DNA of 64,000 bases, from the NCBI RefSeq assembly GCF_001422375.1, contig NZ_LMMU01000001.1, positions 1,548,178 to 1,612,177 of the forward strand. The letters run 5' to 3'. Each line of letters opens with the position of its first letter. The first letter of the stretch is position 1. This DNA is from Methylobacterium sp. Leaf99. Lineage in GTDB: Bacteria; Pseudomonadota; Alphaproteobacteria; Rhizobiales; Beijerinckiaceae. Positions 35,359-44,979 of this stretch are shown here, in pieces. Both the position numbers and the translations under genes were made by a program. The notes beneath the pieces are model-generated. The model was not told the origin of the DNA. It did not search any database and saw nothing but the letters and a program-made list of their open reading frames with translations.

Positions 35359-36636
35359 TCACCCGATGGCCCCGGCGTCCTTCAGGGCCGCGAGGGCCGG
35401 GCCGTCGAGGCCGAGCCAGTCGGCGAGCACCGCGTCGGTGTGTTCCCCCAGGGCCGGGGGCGGGGCGGCGTAGGCGACGGGCGTGCCCGAGAGGTTGAGA
35501 GGATTCCGCACCAGGGCGACGGTGCCGGCGCGGGGATGGGGGAGGTCGACGCGCAGGCCGCGGGCGATCACCTGGGGATCGGCGAACACCTCGGCCAGGG
35601 TGTTGACCGGCCCGCACGGCACGCCGACGCCCTCCAGGGCCGCCACCCAGTCGGCGGTCCTGCGCTGGCGGGTCGCGGCCCCGATGAGGGGCACGAGGAG
35701 GGCGCGGTTCTCCACGCGGGCCCGGTTGGTGGCAAAGCGCGGGTCGGTGCCCCATTCGGCGAAGCCGAGGACGCCGCAGAGGCGCGCGAACTGCCCGTCA
35801 TTGCCGACCGCCAGGATCATGGCGCCGTCCCCGGTCGGAAAGTCCTGGTAGGGCACGATGTTGGGATGGGCGTTGCCGAGGCGCTCCGGCGCCACCCCGG
35901 TGGTGAGGTAGTTCATCGCCTGGTTGGCGAGGCTCGCCACCTGGGTGTCGAGCAGGGCGAGGTCGATGTGCTGGCCCTCGCCCGTGCGGGCGCGGGCTGT
36001 GAGCGCCGCCAGGATGCCGATGGCGGCGTAGAGGCCGGTGACGATGTCGGTGATGGCGACCCCGGCCTTCTGCGGCCCGGCCCCCTCGGCGTCGCCGGGG
36101 GCGCCCGTGATGCTCATGAGGCCGCCCATGGCCTGGATCAGGAAGTCGTAGCCGGCGCGCCCCGCATAGGGGCCGGTCTGGCCGAAGCCCGTGATGGAGC
36201 AGACGATGAGGCGCGGATTCAGGGCCCGCAGCGTGGCCGGATCGAGGCCGTACCGGGCCAGGCCCCCGACCTTGAAGTTCTCGATGAGCACGTCGGCCCG
36301 CGCCGCCAGCGCCCGGATCACGCCCTGGCCCTCCGGGGTGGCGATGTCGACGGCCACGGACGTCTTGTTGCGGTTGGCGCAGAGGAAGTAGGCGGCGACG
36401 TCGGTCTCGCGGCCGTCCGCGTCGCGCAGGTAGGGCGGCCCCCAGCGGCGGGTGTCGTCGCCCCCTTCGTCGCCGGGACCTTGCGGGCGCTCGATCTTGA
36501 CCACCTCGGCGCCGAGGTCGCCGAGCACCTGGCCGGCCCAGGGACCGGCGAGGATGCGCGACAGGTCGAGGACGCGCAGTCCTGCGAGGGCCCCGCCGGG
36601 CGCCTTGTTCTCCGGTATCCTCGAGGTGTCGGCCAC
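35359..36636 (-). CDS. CaiB/BaiF family CoA-transferase
   Basis: A 425-residue class III CoA-transferase. LAGLRVLDLSRILAGPWAGQVLGDLGAEVVKIERP is the signature N-terminus, followed by NRNKTSVAVDIATPEG and DVLIENFKVGGLARYGLD. The catalytic aspartate is likely the D of AGYDFLIQAMGG (about residue 163). The C-terminal part has GVPCGPVNTLAEVFADPQVIARG. Donor and acceptor acids are not identifiable. The start GTG 36636 has GGGAGAGA upstream; the longer frame has no homologous sequence. It is convergent with the TetR gene, 7 bp apart. Confidence 0.9.
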   Translation of the reverse strand: MADTSRIPENKAPGGALAGLRVLDLSRILAGPWAGQVLGDLGAEVVKIERPQGPGDEGGDDTRRWGPPYLRDADGRETDVAAYFLCANRNKTSVAVDIATPEGQGVIRALAARADVLIENFKVGGLARYGLDPATLRALNPRLIVCSITGFGQTGPYAGRAGYDFLIQAMGGLMSITGAPGDAEGAGPQKAGVAITDIVTGLYAAIGILAALTARARTGEGQHIDLALLDTQVASLANQAMNYLTTGVAPERLGNAHPNIVPYQDFPTGDGAMILAVGNDGQFARLCGVLGFAEWGTDPRFATNRARVENRALLVPLIGAATRQRRTADWVAALEGVGVPCGPVNTLAEVFADPQVIARGLRVDLPHPRAGTVALVRNPLNLSGTPVAYAAPPPALGEHTDAVLADWLGLDGPALAALKDAGAIG

Positions 36637-36824
36637 GTTCTCTCCCGAGCTGCAGACGGGCCCGCGTGTCGCCGAGAGGGTGAGGCGGAGCGCGAGTCCT
36701 CCACGCGATTCAGGCCCCGTGATTGCAGATGGACGGCGCCGTGTCGAACCGGCACGAGGGCCCGTTGCCGGGGAGGCAGAGTCGTCGGTTTGCATTCCCT
36801 CGCCCCGCTCGCGAGGCTACCGGA

Positions 36825-37122
36825 TTCACACATCGCGCACGATACGCGGGTCCCCTCTCCTGGAAGGCTACCGGATTCACACATCTCGCGGGCGGCGCAG
36901 ATCCCCTCTCCTTTCAGGCAGAGCGATCGCATAGGACCTCCGGTGTCATTCCGGGGCGCCGCAGGCGAACCCGGAATCCAGAGCCGCCGACAGCGCAAGG
37001 CCTTGCTACACCAGTGTTTCTGGTTCCCGGGTTCCGCTGCGCGGCCCCGGGATGACACAGCGTTGCGGGAGGGCCCAACGCCCCAAACGCCATCTGCGAT
37101 CGCCCTGCCTGGAGGGAGAGGG
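36825..37122. repeat. Composite intergenic repeat with large foldback element (copy A)
   Basis: The 36637-37262 gap holds no gene. Two short modules (GATTCACACATC...TCCCCTCTCCT) are followed by a foldback of about 215 bp. Outer arms: CCTCTCCTTTCAGGCAGAGCGATCGCAT at 36905-36932 pairs with its near-complement at 37092-37121. Inner arms: the segment from GTGTCATTCCGGGGC (36943) pairs with GGCCCCGGGATGACAC ending at 37058. The centre, around ATCCAGAGCCGCCGACAGCG, is unpaired. A second copy lies at 47290-47527. No transposase is linked. Confidence 0.85.
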
Positions 37123-37262
37123 AGCCCGCCGCGCTCCACGCCAGGGCAGCGTAGCTTCCGAAAGCTTCCGCTGAGCCGATGTGTGAACACGGTCGGCACG
37201 CGGGGAGAGGAGGCGTGCGTCGCAACCGTTTGTTCGGACGGGAACGAACGGCGCCCCCCGGC

Positions 37263-38261
37263 TCAGTTCGTCCGGCGGGACAGGGACACGGCGTAGGCCG
37301 GCGAGCGGGCGGCGAACATCGGGTCGGTGGCCGGTCCGGCGACGCCGTCGGGCAGGCTGACGACGGGATCGAAGGTGGCGGCGTCGCAGGTGGCGTCGGG
37401 CTCGATGGCGGTGATGGCGACGGTGCCGAGCGTCACCGACTTGCGCTCCTCAGGCCACGCGACGGTCGGATCGTTCACCGGATCGTCCGTCTCGCCCAGC
37501 ACGGCCACGAGGGCGAAGCTCGCCGGCCCCTTGGACAGGCGCTCCTTCAGCTCGTCGGCGTAGAAGCTGTCGGGCTTGGCCTTGAGTTCGTCGTCCGTGA
37601 GGCCGAGCTGGCCGGCGCTCGCGACCCATTTCAGCTTGGCGACGGTGGCGGCGCCCTTGGCGTTGGTGAGGGTGTAGGCGTGGACGCCCCAGTAATCGAC
37701 GCCGGCGAAGCTCGCCGGCACCGGCCGGGCGTTGAGCCACGCGGCCTGCCGCGTCGTCTCGGGATTGGCGGCGGCGAAGGCCTTGATCTTGTCGGCATCC
37801 GGCTTCCCGTCCGGCCCCGGCGCCCGCACGGTGGCGAAGTCGAGGAGCTGCTGCGGCGTCCGGGTCGAGAACACCGGCGCGGAGATCACCACGAACACCA
37901 TGTCGCCGGACGGGTCGGTCATCCGCATGGCGAAGCCCCGGGTGACGGGCTTGGCCTTGTCGGAGATCTTCGGGTTGGAGCCGCCCATGGAGAACCGGGC
38001 CGTCACCGGCACGGTCTTGGCGAAGTGCGGCGCCTTCGACAGGCCCGGCGCCTCGGCGGACGGGGTGAAGCTGCCCTTGAGGCACACGCCCTTGGCGCCG
38101 CTCCCGCGCACCTTCGGCTGGTTGCCGCCGGCGGCGAACAGGGCGTCGACGATCGCCCCCGGATCGGCGTCTTGCCCTGCGGTGTTCTGGGCCGAAGCCC
38201 CCCCGGTCAGGAGGCTTGCCGTCAGAGCGGTGGCGGCGAGGACGGGCGAGGACCGCAGCAT
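37263..38261 (-). CDS. Catalase-related peroxidase, exported
   Basis: A 332-residue protein with a signal peptide (MLRSSPVLAATALTASLLTGGASAQ). KGVCLKGSFTPSAEAPGLSKAPHF, PVTARFSMGGSNPKISDK and VTRGFAMRMTDPSGDMVFVVISAPVF match the short catalase-fold peroxidases (SrpA type) that are much smaller than true catalases. APVFSTRTPQQLLDF is also characteristic. It should be a periplasmic haem peroxidase. A perfect 16-bp palindrome lies about 120 bp upstream and may be its operator. It is monocistronic, flanked downstream by the repeat cluster. Confidence 0.88.
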   Translation of the reverse strand: MLRSSPVLAATALTASLLTGGASAQNTAGQDADPGAIVDALFAAGGNQPKVRGSGAKGVCLKGSFTPSAEAPGLSKAPHFAKTVPVTARFSMGGSNPKISDKAKPVTRGFAMRMTDPSGDMVFVVISAPVFSTRTPQQLLDFATVRAPGPDGKPDADKIKAFAAANPETTRQAAWLNARPVPASFAGVDYWGVHAYTLTNAKGAATVAKLKWVASAGQLGLTDDELKAKPDSFYADELKERLSKGPASFALVAVLGETDDPVNDPTVAWPEERKSVTLGTVAITAIEPDATCDAATFDPVVSLPDGVAGPATDPMFAARSPAYAVSLSRRTN

Positions 38262-38380
38262 GGGAAGCCTTTCGTCGAAGGGATTGTGGGAGGGGGCCGT
38301 GCGGGGGGACGATGCGAGGGGACTGCAAACGCGGGGTCACCCCACCCGAATCACGGTGCGGCGTTCCATGGAACGGTTCT

Positions 38381-38396
38381 AGATTGCGCGCAATCT
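38381..38396. promoter_or_regulatory. Perfect 16-bp palindrome upstream of the peroxidase
   Basis: AGATTGCGCGCAATCT is fully self-complementary and stands in the gap between the divergent peroxidase and kinase genes (38262-38608). Such a site suits a MarR-type or other homodimeric regulator; which one is unknown. The rest of the gap shows no gene. Confidence 0.6.
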
Positions 38397-38608
38397 TGTG
38401 GCAAGCACGAGGATCGGGCGCGCGGCGAAATCGCAAGACCACGCGCAGGACCGTGCGCGGGACCGTGCGGGACCGCGTTCGACGGCGCCGACGGCTCCGG
38501 CTTGTGTTATGAGCGCATCATGCAGGCCAGATCCTCCCGTCCCCGCGTGCCGGCCGCTGCCCGCGCGCAGCGCCTCGGCGCTCCGGCCGTGCCCCCGCGC
38601 GCGAGCCG

Positions 38609-41600
38609 ATGACCGGGAAACTCCCGCTTCCCGTGGGCGATGCGGCGCCCGCCGCCGCCGCCGATCCGGTCCGCCTTGCGGCCCTGGAGGCCCACGGCAT
38701 CCTCGACACGCCGCCCGAGAAGGGTTTTGACGACATCGTCCTCCTGGCCCGCGCCCTGTGCGACGCGCCCGTGGCCCTCGTCAGCCTGGTGGCGGCCGAC
38801 CGGCAATGGTTCAAGGCCCGCTCCGGGTTCGGCCCGTGCGAGACGAGCCTCAACGCATCCGTCTGCGCCCATGCCCTGGGACGCCGGACCCCCCTGGTCA
38901 TCCCCGACCTGACCCTCGACGCCCGGACCCGCGACAACCCCCTGGTGACGGGAACGCCGGGCATCCGGTTCTACGCCGGCGCCCCCCTGAACACGCAGGA
39001 GGGCGAGACCCTCGGAACCCTGTGCGTCATCGACGGGGTCCCGCGTCCGCACGGGCTGACGGCGCAGCAGACCGAATCCCTCACGGCCCTGGCCGAGCAG
39101 GTGATGAGCCAGCTCGGCCTGCGCCGGGCTTTGGCCGAGCGCGACGCGGCCCTGGCGGGCCAGCGGCGCGAGCAGGCCCAGGCGGTGGCCGACGCCGCGC
39201 GCCTGGAGGCGATGATCGCCGCCCAGCAGGTGGTCGCCTCCGCCACCGCCGATCTCGACACGGTGTTCCGGGCCGTGGTCGACGCCGCCCTGTCGATCAT
39301 CGACCGGGCCGACGGCGCGGCCATCGCGCTCTGCGACGGCGACGAACTCGTCTGCCGCACGGGGGCCGGTCACGCGGCCGGGTGGACCGGCCGGCGCACC
39401 CCCATCGCGGACAGCCCGTCGGGCCGGGCCTTCACGGAGGAGACCCTCGTCGTCGGCACCACCGGCGCGCCGGCGGCCGAGGCCGGTCGTCCGCCCCCGG
39501 CGCTGCTCGCGGTCCCGGTGCAGCGCCACGGCCTCGCCGTCGGCATCCTCGAGATCCGCTCGGAGGCCGGCGGCCCGTTCGGCCCGCGCGACATCCTGAT
39601 GGCCCAGATGCTGGCCGGCCTCGCCGGCTCGGCCTTCGGCGACGTGGCCGAGGCCGAGACCCGGCAGGCCCTGCGCGAGGCCGAGGGCCGCTACAAGGCG
39701 ATCTTCGACAGCGCCATCGACTTCGCCATCGTCGCCGCGGATTCCGAGAGCCGGATCACCGACTGGAACACCGGCGCCGAGCAGATCATGGGCTGGTCGG
39801 CCGACGAGGTCCGGGGCCGGCTCCTCGACACCTTCTTCACGCCCGAGGACCGGCGCGACGGCGTGCCCGACCGGGAGGAGCGCGTCGCCCTCGCCAACGG
39901 GTCGTCCCCCGACGTGCGCTGGCACCAGCGCCGCGACGGCGGCCGGTTCTGGGCGGTGGGCCGGATGATGACCCTGCGCCACGAGGACGACAGCGTCCGG
40001 GGCTTCCTCAAGATCCTGCAGGACCGCACCGCCGAGCGCCGCCACGAACAGCGCCTCGCCCTCCTGAGCCGGGCCTCCGCCGCCCTGCTCTCGGCGGCCG
40101 ATCCCGCCCACGAGCTCCTGCCGATCCTGCAGGAGGGCGCCGAAGCCCTGGGGTTCGACGAGAGCCTGACCTGGGCGCTGGCGCCGGACCGGGCCAGCCT
40201 CGTGCTGGTGAAGGCGGTCGGGGTCGCGCCGGAGGCGCGGGCCGCCCTCGAACGGGCGCCCCTCGACCGGCCCCCCCTCGACCCAGCCTCCCTGGACGGG
40301 CCGCTCTGCGGGATCGTCGCCGCGACGGGGCGGCCCCTCGTCCTGTCCGGCCTCCAGGCCGACGCGACGCCGCGCCACCGGGCCGCGCGCGCGGCCGGGT
40401 TCGACGCCTATGCGAGCTTCCCCATCACCGGCCGGGGCGGGCTCACGGGCGTGATCTCGTTCGCCCGCCGCGACGCGCCGGCCTTCGAGGACGAGGTGCT
40501 GACCGTCTTCGCGACCCTGGCCCGCTTCCTCTCCGTCGCCCGCGAGCGCCTGGACGACGAGGCGGCCCTGCGCGAGAGCGACGCCCGCTCGCGGCGGGCC
40601 CAGCAGGCCGGCGGCATCGGCACCTTCGAGGCCGATGTCGGGGGGGATTCAGTCGCCGTCTCGGCCGAGTTCTGCCGCCTGTTCGGTCTCCCCGCGGCGC
40701 GCAGCTATCCCGTCCCGGTCATCGAGGGCCTGATCCTCCCCGAGGATTCCCACCTGCGCTCGGACGCCGCCCGGCGCGCCACCGGCGCCGCCATACCCGA
40801 GATCGCGTACCGCATCCGCCGGGCGGACGACGGCGCCATCCGCTGGATCGGGCGCCGGGCCGAGTTCGCCCGCGACCCCGCCGGCCGGATCACCGCCCTG
40901 TTCGGCACCGTCGCCGACGTCACCGACCAGCGCGCCGCCCGCGCCCGCATCGAGGCCCTCCTCGACCTCGGCGACCGCCTCGCCGAGGCGACGGACACGG
41001 CCGCGGCCGTCGCCATCGCGGCCGATCTCCTCGGGCGGACCCTCGGGGCGGGGCGGGCCGCCTACGCGGCCGTCGACGCCCATCGCGAGACCCTCACCAT
41101 CGCGGGCGACTGGACCGCCCCGGGGGTGGAGAGCCTCGCGGGCACCTACCCGTTCGCGGCCCTGCCCGGCACCATGGAGCGCCTGCGGACCGGGCGGATT
41201 CTCGTCTGCGCCGACACCCTGGCGGAGGTGCGCCTCGCCGGGGATGCCGCGACCTACCGGGCCATCGGCGTGCGCGGCCAGATCAAGGTCCCGCTCCTGA
41301 AGGCCGGGACCCTGGTCGGCCTCCTCCTGGTGCACGCGGCCGAGCCCCGGATCTGGAGCGTGGAGGAGGTGGCGTTCACCCGCGGCGTGGCCGACCGGAC
41401 CTACGCGGCCCTCGCCCGCCTCAAGGCCGAGGAGCAGCAGGATCTCGTCAACCACGAGCTGTCGCACCGCATGCGCAATCTGCTCGCCATGGTGCAGTCC
41501 ATCGCCACCCAGACCCTGCGCAACGCCACCCATGTCGACGAGGCCAAGGACGTCCTGGCCGGGCGCCTCGTGGCCCTCGGCCGCGCCCACGACCTGCTCA

Positions 41601-42040
41601 TGGGCGCGGCCCTCACCAGCACCCGGATCGAGCCCGTGGTGCGCGGCGCCCTCCACGTCCACGAGGACGGGCGCGACCGCTTCCGGATCGCCGGGCCGGA
41701 GATCGAGATCGGCGCGGACCGGGCCGTGTCCCTCGCCCTCATGCTGCACGAACTCGCCACCAACGCGGCGAAATACGGCGCCCTGTCCAACGCGGCGGGG
41801 CATGTCGACCTGACCTGGGAGATCCTCGATGGGGCCGAGCCGCGCCTGCGCCTCGCCTGGATCGAGGTCGGCGGGCCGCCGGTGGCGCCCCCCACCCGCA
41901 AGGGCTTCGGCTCGCGCTTCATCGAGCGCGGCCTCGCCTCGCAGGTCGGCGGCAGCCTGTCCCTGGACTACCGGCCCGAGGGGGTAACCTGCATCCTCGT
42001 GGCGCCGCTCGCCACCTTCGCCGGCGATGTGCCGGCCTGA
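38609..42040 (+). CDS. Multi-sensor HWE-family histidine kinase
   Basis: A 1143-residue soluble kinase with no membrane helix. Sensor modules in order: an N-terminal GAF (GILDTPPEKGFDDIVLLA...VCAHALGRRTPLVIPDLTLD), a second GAF, a PAS (DSAIDFAIVAADSESRITDWNTGAEQIMGWSADE), a third GAF, a second PAS (with YRIRRADDGAIRWIGR) and a fourth GAF. The kinase core has HELSHRMRNLLAMVQSIA with the phospho-acceptor His near 950, MLHELATNAAKYGALS and DLTWEI, the W-x-E feature of HWE kinases. No response regulator is adjacent, so it is an orphan. Several GAF modules suggest bilin, haem or nucleotide sensing, but no chromophore Cys can be assigned. Confidence 0.9.
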   Translation: MTGKLPLPVGDAAPAAAADPVRLAALEAHGILDTPPEKGFDDIVLLARALCDAPVALVSLVAADRQWFKARSGFGPCETSLNASVCAHALGRRTPLVIPDLTLDARTRDNPLVTGTPGIRFYAGAPLNTQEGETLGTLCVIDGVPRPHGLTAQQTESLTALAEQVMSQLGLRRALAERDAALAGQRREQAQAVADAARLEAMIAAQQVVASATADLDTVFRAVVDAALSIIDRADGAAIALCDGDELVCRTGAGHAAGWTGRRTPIADSPSGRAFTEETLVVGTTGAPAAEAGRPPPALLAVPVQRHGLAVGILEIRSEAGGPFGPRDILMAQMLAGLAGSAFGDVAEAETRQALREAEGRYKAIFDSAIDFAIVAADSESRITDWNTGAEQIMGWSADEVRGRLLDTFFTPEDRRDGVPDREERVALANGSSPDVRWHQRRDGGRFWAVGRMMTLRHEDDSVRGFLKILQDRTAERRHEQRLALLSRASAALLSAADPAHELLPILQEGAEALGFDESLTWALAPDRASLVLVKAVGVAPEARAALERAPLDRPPLDPASLDGPLCGIVAATGRPLVLSGLQADATPRHRAARAAGFDAYASFPITGRGGLTGVISFARRDAPAFEDEVLTVFATLARFLSVARERLDDEAALRESDARSRRAQQAGGIGTFEADVGGDSVAVSAEFCRLFGLPAARSYPVPVIEGLILPEDSHLRSDAARRATGAAIPEIAYRIRRADDGAIRWIGRRAEFARDPAGRITALFGTVADVTDQRAARARIEALLDLGDRLAEATDTAAAVAIAADLLGRTLGAGRAAYAAVDAHRETLTIAGDWTAPGVESLAGTYPFAALPGTMERLRTGRILVCADTLAEVRLAGDAATYRAIGVRGQIKVPLLKAGTLVGLLLVHAAEPRIWSVEEVAFTRGVADRTYAALARLKAEEQQDLVNHELSHRMRNLLAMVQSIATQTLRNATHVDEAKDVLAGRLVALGRAHDLLMGAALTSTRIEPVVRGALHVHEDGRDRFRIAGPEIEIGADRAVSLALMLHELATNAAKYGALSNAAGHVDLTWEILDGAEPRLRLAWIEVGGPPVAPPTRKGFGSRFIERGLASQVGGSLSLDYRPEGVTCILVAPLATFAGDVPA

Positions 42041-42212
42041 AGGGCGGATCGCCGGGAAGCCGAACGCCCGCAAGCCATGCGTCCCGGGAGGCTGCCCGGC
42101 TTGGCGCCGATAGTGCATCCCGCCGGCCACCGCACCGCACCCCGCCGGGACCCATGACAGACCCTCACCCGCTCCGCCTCCGTCCGGCCCGGCCCCGTCC
42201 GGGGGCGACCCG

Positions 42213-44906
42213 TTGAGCGAGCTCGATGACTGGGCCGAGCGCCGGCGGCTGGCCGAGCAGGGCCGCGGCGAGCGGGCGTGGTCCCTGTGGGGGCCCTACC
42301 TCGCGGAGCGGCAATGGGGCACCGTGCGCGAGGATTACAGCCGCGACGGCAACGCCTGGCGCTCCCTGCCGCACGACGAGGCGCGCTCCCGCGCCTATCG
42401 CTGGGGCGAGGACGGCCTCGCCGGGATCTGCGACGAGCGCGGGCAGCTCTGCCTGTCCCTCGCCCTGTGGAACGGGCGCGACCACATCCTCAAGGAGCGC
42501 CTGTTCGGGCTCACCAACGAGGAGGGCAACCACGGCGAGGACGTCAAGGAGGTCTACCACTACCTCGACGCGGTCCCGAGCCACGCCTACCTCAAGTTCC
42601 TCTACCGCTACCCGCACGGCCCCTATCCCTACGACCACCTCGTGGCGGAGGGCCGGCGGCGCGGCCGCGACGAGCCCGAATACGAGATCGAGGACACGGG
42701 CATCTTCGACGGGCTGCGGTTCTTCGACGTCACGGTGGAATACGCCAAGGAGGACATCGACGACGTCCACGCGGTGATCACGGCGGTCAATCGCGGCCCC
42801 GAGGCCGCCGACCTCCACCTCGTCCCGCAGGCGTGGTTCCGCAACACCTGGTCGTGGCGCGAGGACGCAACGTCCGTCCGCCCCCGCCTGGAGATCATGG
42901 CGGACGGCGGCATCCTCGCCACCCATTCGCGCCTCGGCCCCTACCGCCTCGCCTTCGACGGCGCGCCCGACGTGCTGTTCTGCGAGAACGACACCAACCT
43001 GCGCCTGCACGGCTGGAAGCCCGACGCCGCCGGCCCGTTCAAGGACGGCCTGCACGCGGCCATCGTCGACGGCGACGAATCGGCCATCCGCCGCGACGGC
43101 GGGACCAAGCTCGGCCTGCACTATTCCCTGCGGCTGGAGCCGGGCGAGGCCAAGCGCGTCACCCTCCGGCTCTCGGCGGGTAAGCGCCCGCGCCCCGTCG
43201 ACGCCGAGGGCGCCATCCTCCACCGCCGGGTCTCCGAGGCCAACGCCTTCTACGACGGCCTGCAGGACGGCATCGCCGACGCGGATGCGCGGGTGATCTT
43301 CCGCCAGGCCGCCGCCGGCCTGATCTGGTCGAAGCAGCTCTATTCCTACGATGTCCGCCTGTGGCTCCGGGGCGACCCGCTGCAGCCGACGCCGCCGCGC
43401 GAGCGCGCGGGCGAGGGCGGCCGCAACACCAACTGGCGCCACTTCGCCGGGGCCGACGTGCTGTCCATGCCCGACACCTGGGAATATCCCTGGTTCGCCG
43501 CCTGGGATCTCGCCTTCCACTGCCTGCCCCTGGCGCTGCTCGACCCGGATTTCGCCAAGAAGCAGCTCCTGCTGCTCACCCGCGAATGGTACATGCACCC
43601 CAACGGCCAGCTGCCCGCCTACGAGTGGGAGTTCGGCGACGCCAACCCGCCGGTCCATGCCTGGGCGACCTACCGGGTGTTCGAGATCGACCGCGACCGG
43701 CGCGGCGGCCGCGGCGACATCGCCTTCCTGGAGGGCGTGTTCCACAAGCTGCTCATCAACTTCACCTGGTGGGTCAACCGCAAGGACGCCGACGGCCGCA
43801 ACGTGTTCCAGGGCGGCTTCCTCGGCCTCGACAATGTCGGGGTGTTCGACCGCTCGCGCCCGCCCCCCGGCTTCGGACGCATCCACCAGGCCGACGGCAC
43901 CGCCTGGATGGCGATGTACGCCCTGAACATGATGCGCATCGCCCTCGAACTCGCGCTCCACAACGACGTCTACGAGAGCACCGCCTCGAAGTTCTTCGAG
44001 CACTTCCTGCTCATCGCCGAGGCCATGACCGACATGGGCGGCGAGGGCTTCGGCCTGTGGGACGAGGAGGACGAGTTCTACTACGACGAGGTCGACATCC
44101 CCGGCGGCGGCATGCTGCCCCTGCGGGTGCGCTCCGTCGTCGGCCTCGTGCCGCTCTTCGCCGTCGAGGTGATCGAGCCCTCCGTACTCCAGCGCCTGCC
44201 GGATTTCGCCCGGCGGATGAACTGGGTCCTGGAGAACCGCCCGCACCTCGCCTGCCTCGTCTCGCGCTGGACCGAGGGCGGGGTCGGCGACCGCAAGCTG
44301 CTGTCGCTCCTGCGCGGCCACCGCATGAAGGCGCTCCTGCGGCGCATGCTCGACGAGGCCGAGTTCCTGTCGGACCACGGCATCCGCTCCCTGTCGAAGG
44401 CGCACCGCGACAGGCCCTACGCCCTCAACGAGTTCGGCGCCTCGTTCAGCGTCCGCTACGACCCGGCCGACTCGACCTCGAACATGTTCGGCGGCAATTC
44501 CAACTGGCGCGGGCCGGTGTGGATGCCGATGAACTACCTCATCATCGAGGCCCTGCGCCGCTTCCACGCCTATTACGGCGACGACTTTCTCGTCGAGTAC
44601 CCCACCGGCTCCGGGACCTCCCTCACCCTGGCGGCCATCGCCGACGCCCTGGAGGACCGGCTCATCGCCCTGTTCGCCAAGGATTCCGACGGGCGCCGGC
44701 CGATCTTCGGGACGCGCGAACCGATCCCGGCCGCCCCCGGCGAGGACGACGCCCTCCTGTTCCACGAGTTCTTCGACGGCGACACCGGCCGGGGGCTGGG
44801 CGCCTCCCACCAGACCGGCTGGACCGCGCTCATCCTCAACCTGCTGCACCACCGGGCGGGCCGGCCGGGCGCGGGAGAGATCGATACGCCGGGCGCCCTG
44901 CCCTGA
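42213..44906 (+). CDS. GH63-type glucosidase
   Basis: An 897-residue cytoplasmic glycosidase. WSLWGPYLAERQWGTVREDYSRDGNAWRSLPHDEARSRAYRWGEDG is the hallmark N-terminus of the bacterial GH63 glucosidases annotated simply as glucosidase. The (alpha/alpha)6 catalytic part includes DTWEYPWFAAWDLAFHCLPLALLDP, LTREWYMHPNGQLPAYEWEFGDANPPVHAWA and GGNSNWRGPVWMPMNYL. The substrate is probably an alpha-glucoside such as glucosylglycerate, but this is a guess from the family. The start is TTG 42213; no ATG or GTG gives the conserved N-terminus. The island of glycosyltransferases lies 11 kb away. Confidence 0.9.
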   Translation: MSELDDWAERRRLAEQGRGERAWSLWGPYLAERQWGTVREDYSRDGNAWRSLPHDEARSRAYRWGEDGLAGICDERGQLCLSLALWNGRDHILKERLFGLTNEEGNHGEDVKEVYHYLDAVPSHAYLKFLYRYPHGPYPYDHLVAEGRRRGRDEPEYEIEDTGIFDGLRFFDVTVEYAKEDIDDVHAVITAVNRGPEAADLHLVPQAWFRNTWSWREDATSVRPRLEIMADGGILATHSRLGPYRLAFDGAPDVLFCENDTNLRLHGWKPDAAGPFKDGLHAAIVDGDESAIRRDGGTKLGLHYSLRLEPGEAKRVTLRLSAGKRPRPVDAEGAILHRRVSEANAFYDGLQDGIADADARVIFRQAAAGLIWSKQLYSYDVRLWLRGDPLQPTPPRERAGEGGRNTNWRHFAGADVLSMPDTWEYPWFAAWDLAFHCLPLALLDPDFAKKQLLLLTREWYMHPNGQLPAYEWEFGDANPPVHAWATYRVFEIDRDRRGGRGDIAFLEGVFHKLLINFTWWVNRKDADGRNVFQGGFLGLDNVGVFDRSRPPPGFGRIHQADGTAWMAMYALNMMRIALELALHNDVYESTASKFFEHFLLIAEAMTDMGGEGFGLWDEEDEFYYDEVDIPGGGMLPLRVRSVVGLVPLFAVEVIEPSVLQRLPDFARRMNWVLENRPHLACLVSRWTEGGVGDRKLLSLLRGHRMKALLRRMLDEAEFLSDHGIRSLSKAHRDRPYALNEFGASFSVRYDPADSTSNMFGGNSNWRGPVWMPMNYLIIEALRRFHAYYGDDFLVEYPTGSGTSLTLAAIADALEDRLIALFAKDSDGRRPIFGTREPIPAAPGEDDALLFHEFFDGDTGRGLGASHQTGWTALILNLLHHRAGRPGAGEIDTPGALP

Positions 44907-44979
44907 CGGCGACCGGATTCACCCCTCCGCCCGGCGGCTGTCTTCCATGTCACGCCGAGCCGGCATGAAACGGGACGGG

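Noticed and set aside
36700..37300. Open frame giving SFRGAAGEPG...FWVPGSAARPRDD, also near 47226-47555
   Set aside because: The frame is the translation of the foldback repeat; the same peptide recurs wherever the repeat does and has no gene-like start or ribosome site.
42154..42216. Twenty-codon frame ending in TTGA that overlaps the glucosidase start
   Set aside because: It could be a leader peptide, but it has only Arg/Pro-rich codons, no attenuator hairpin and no clear ribosome site.
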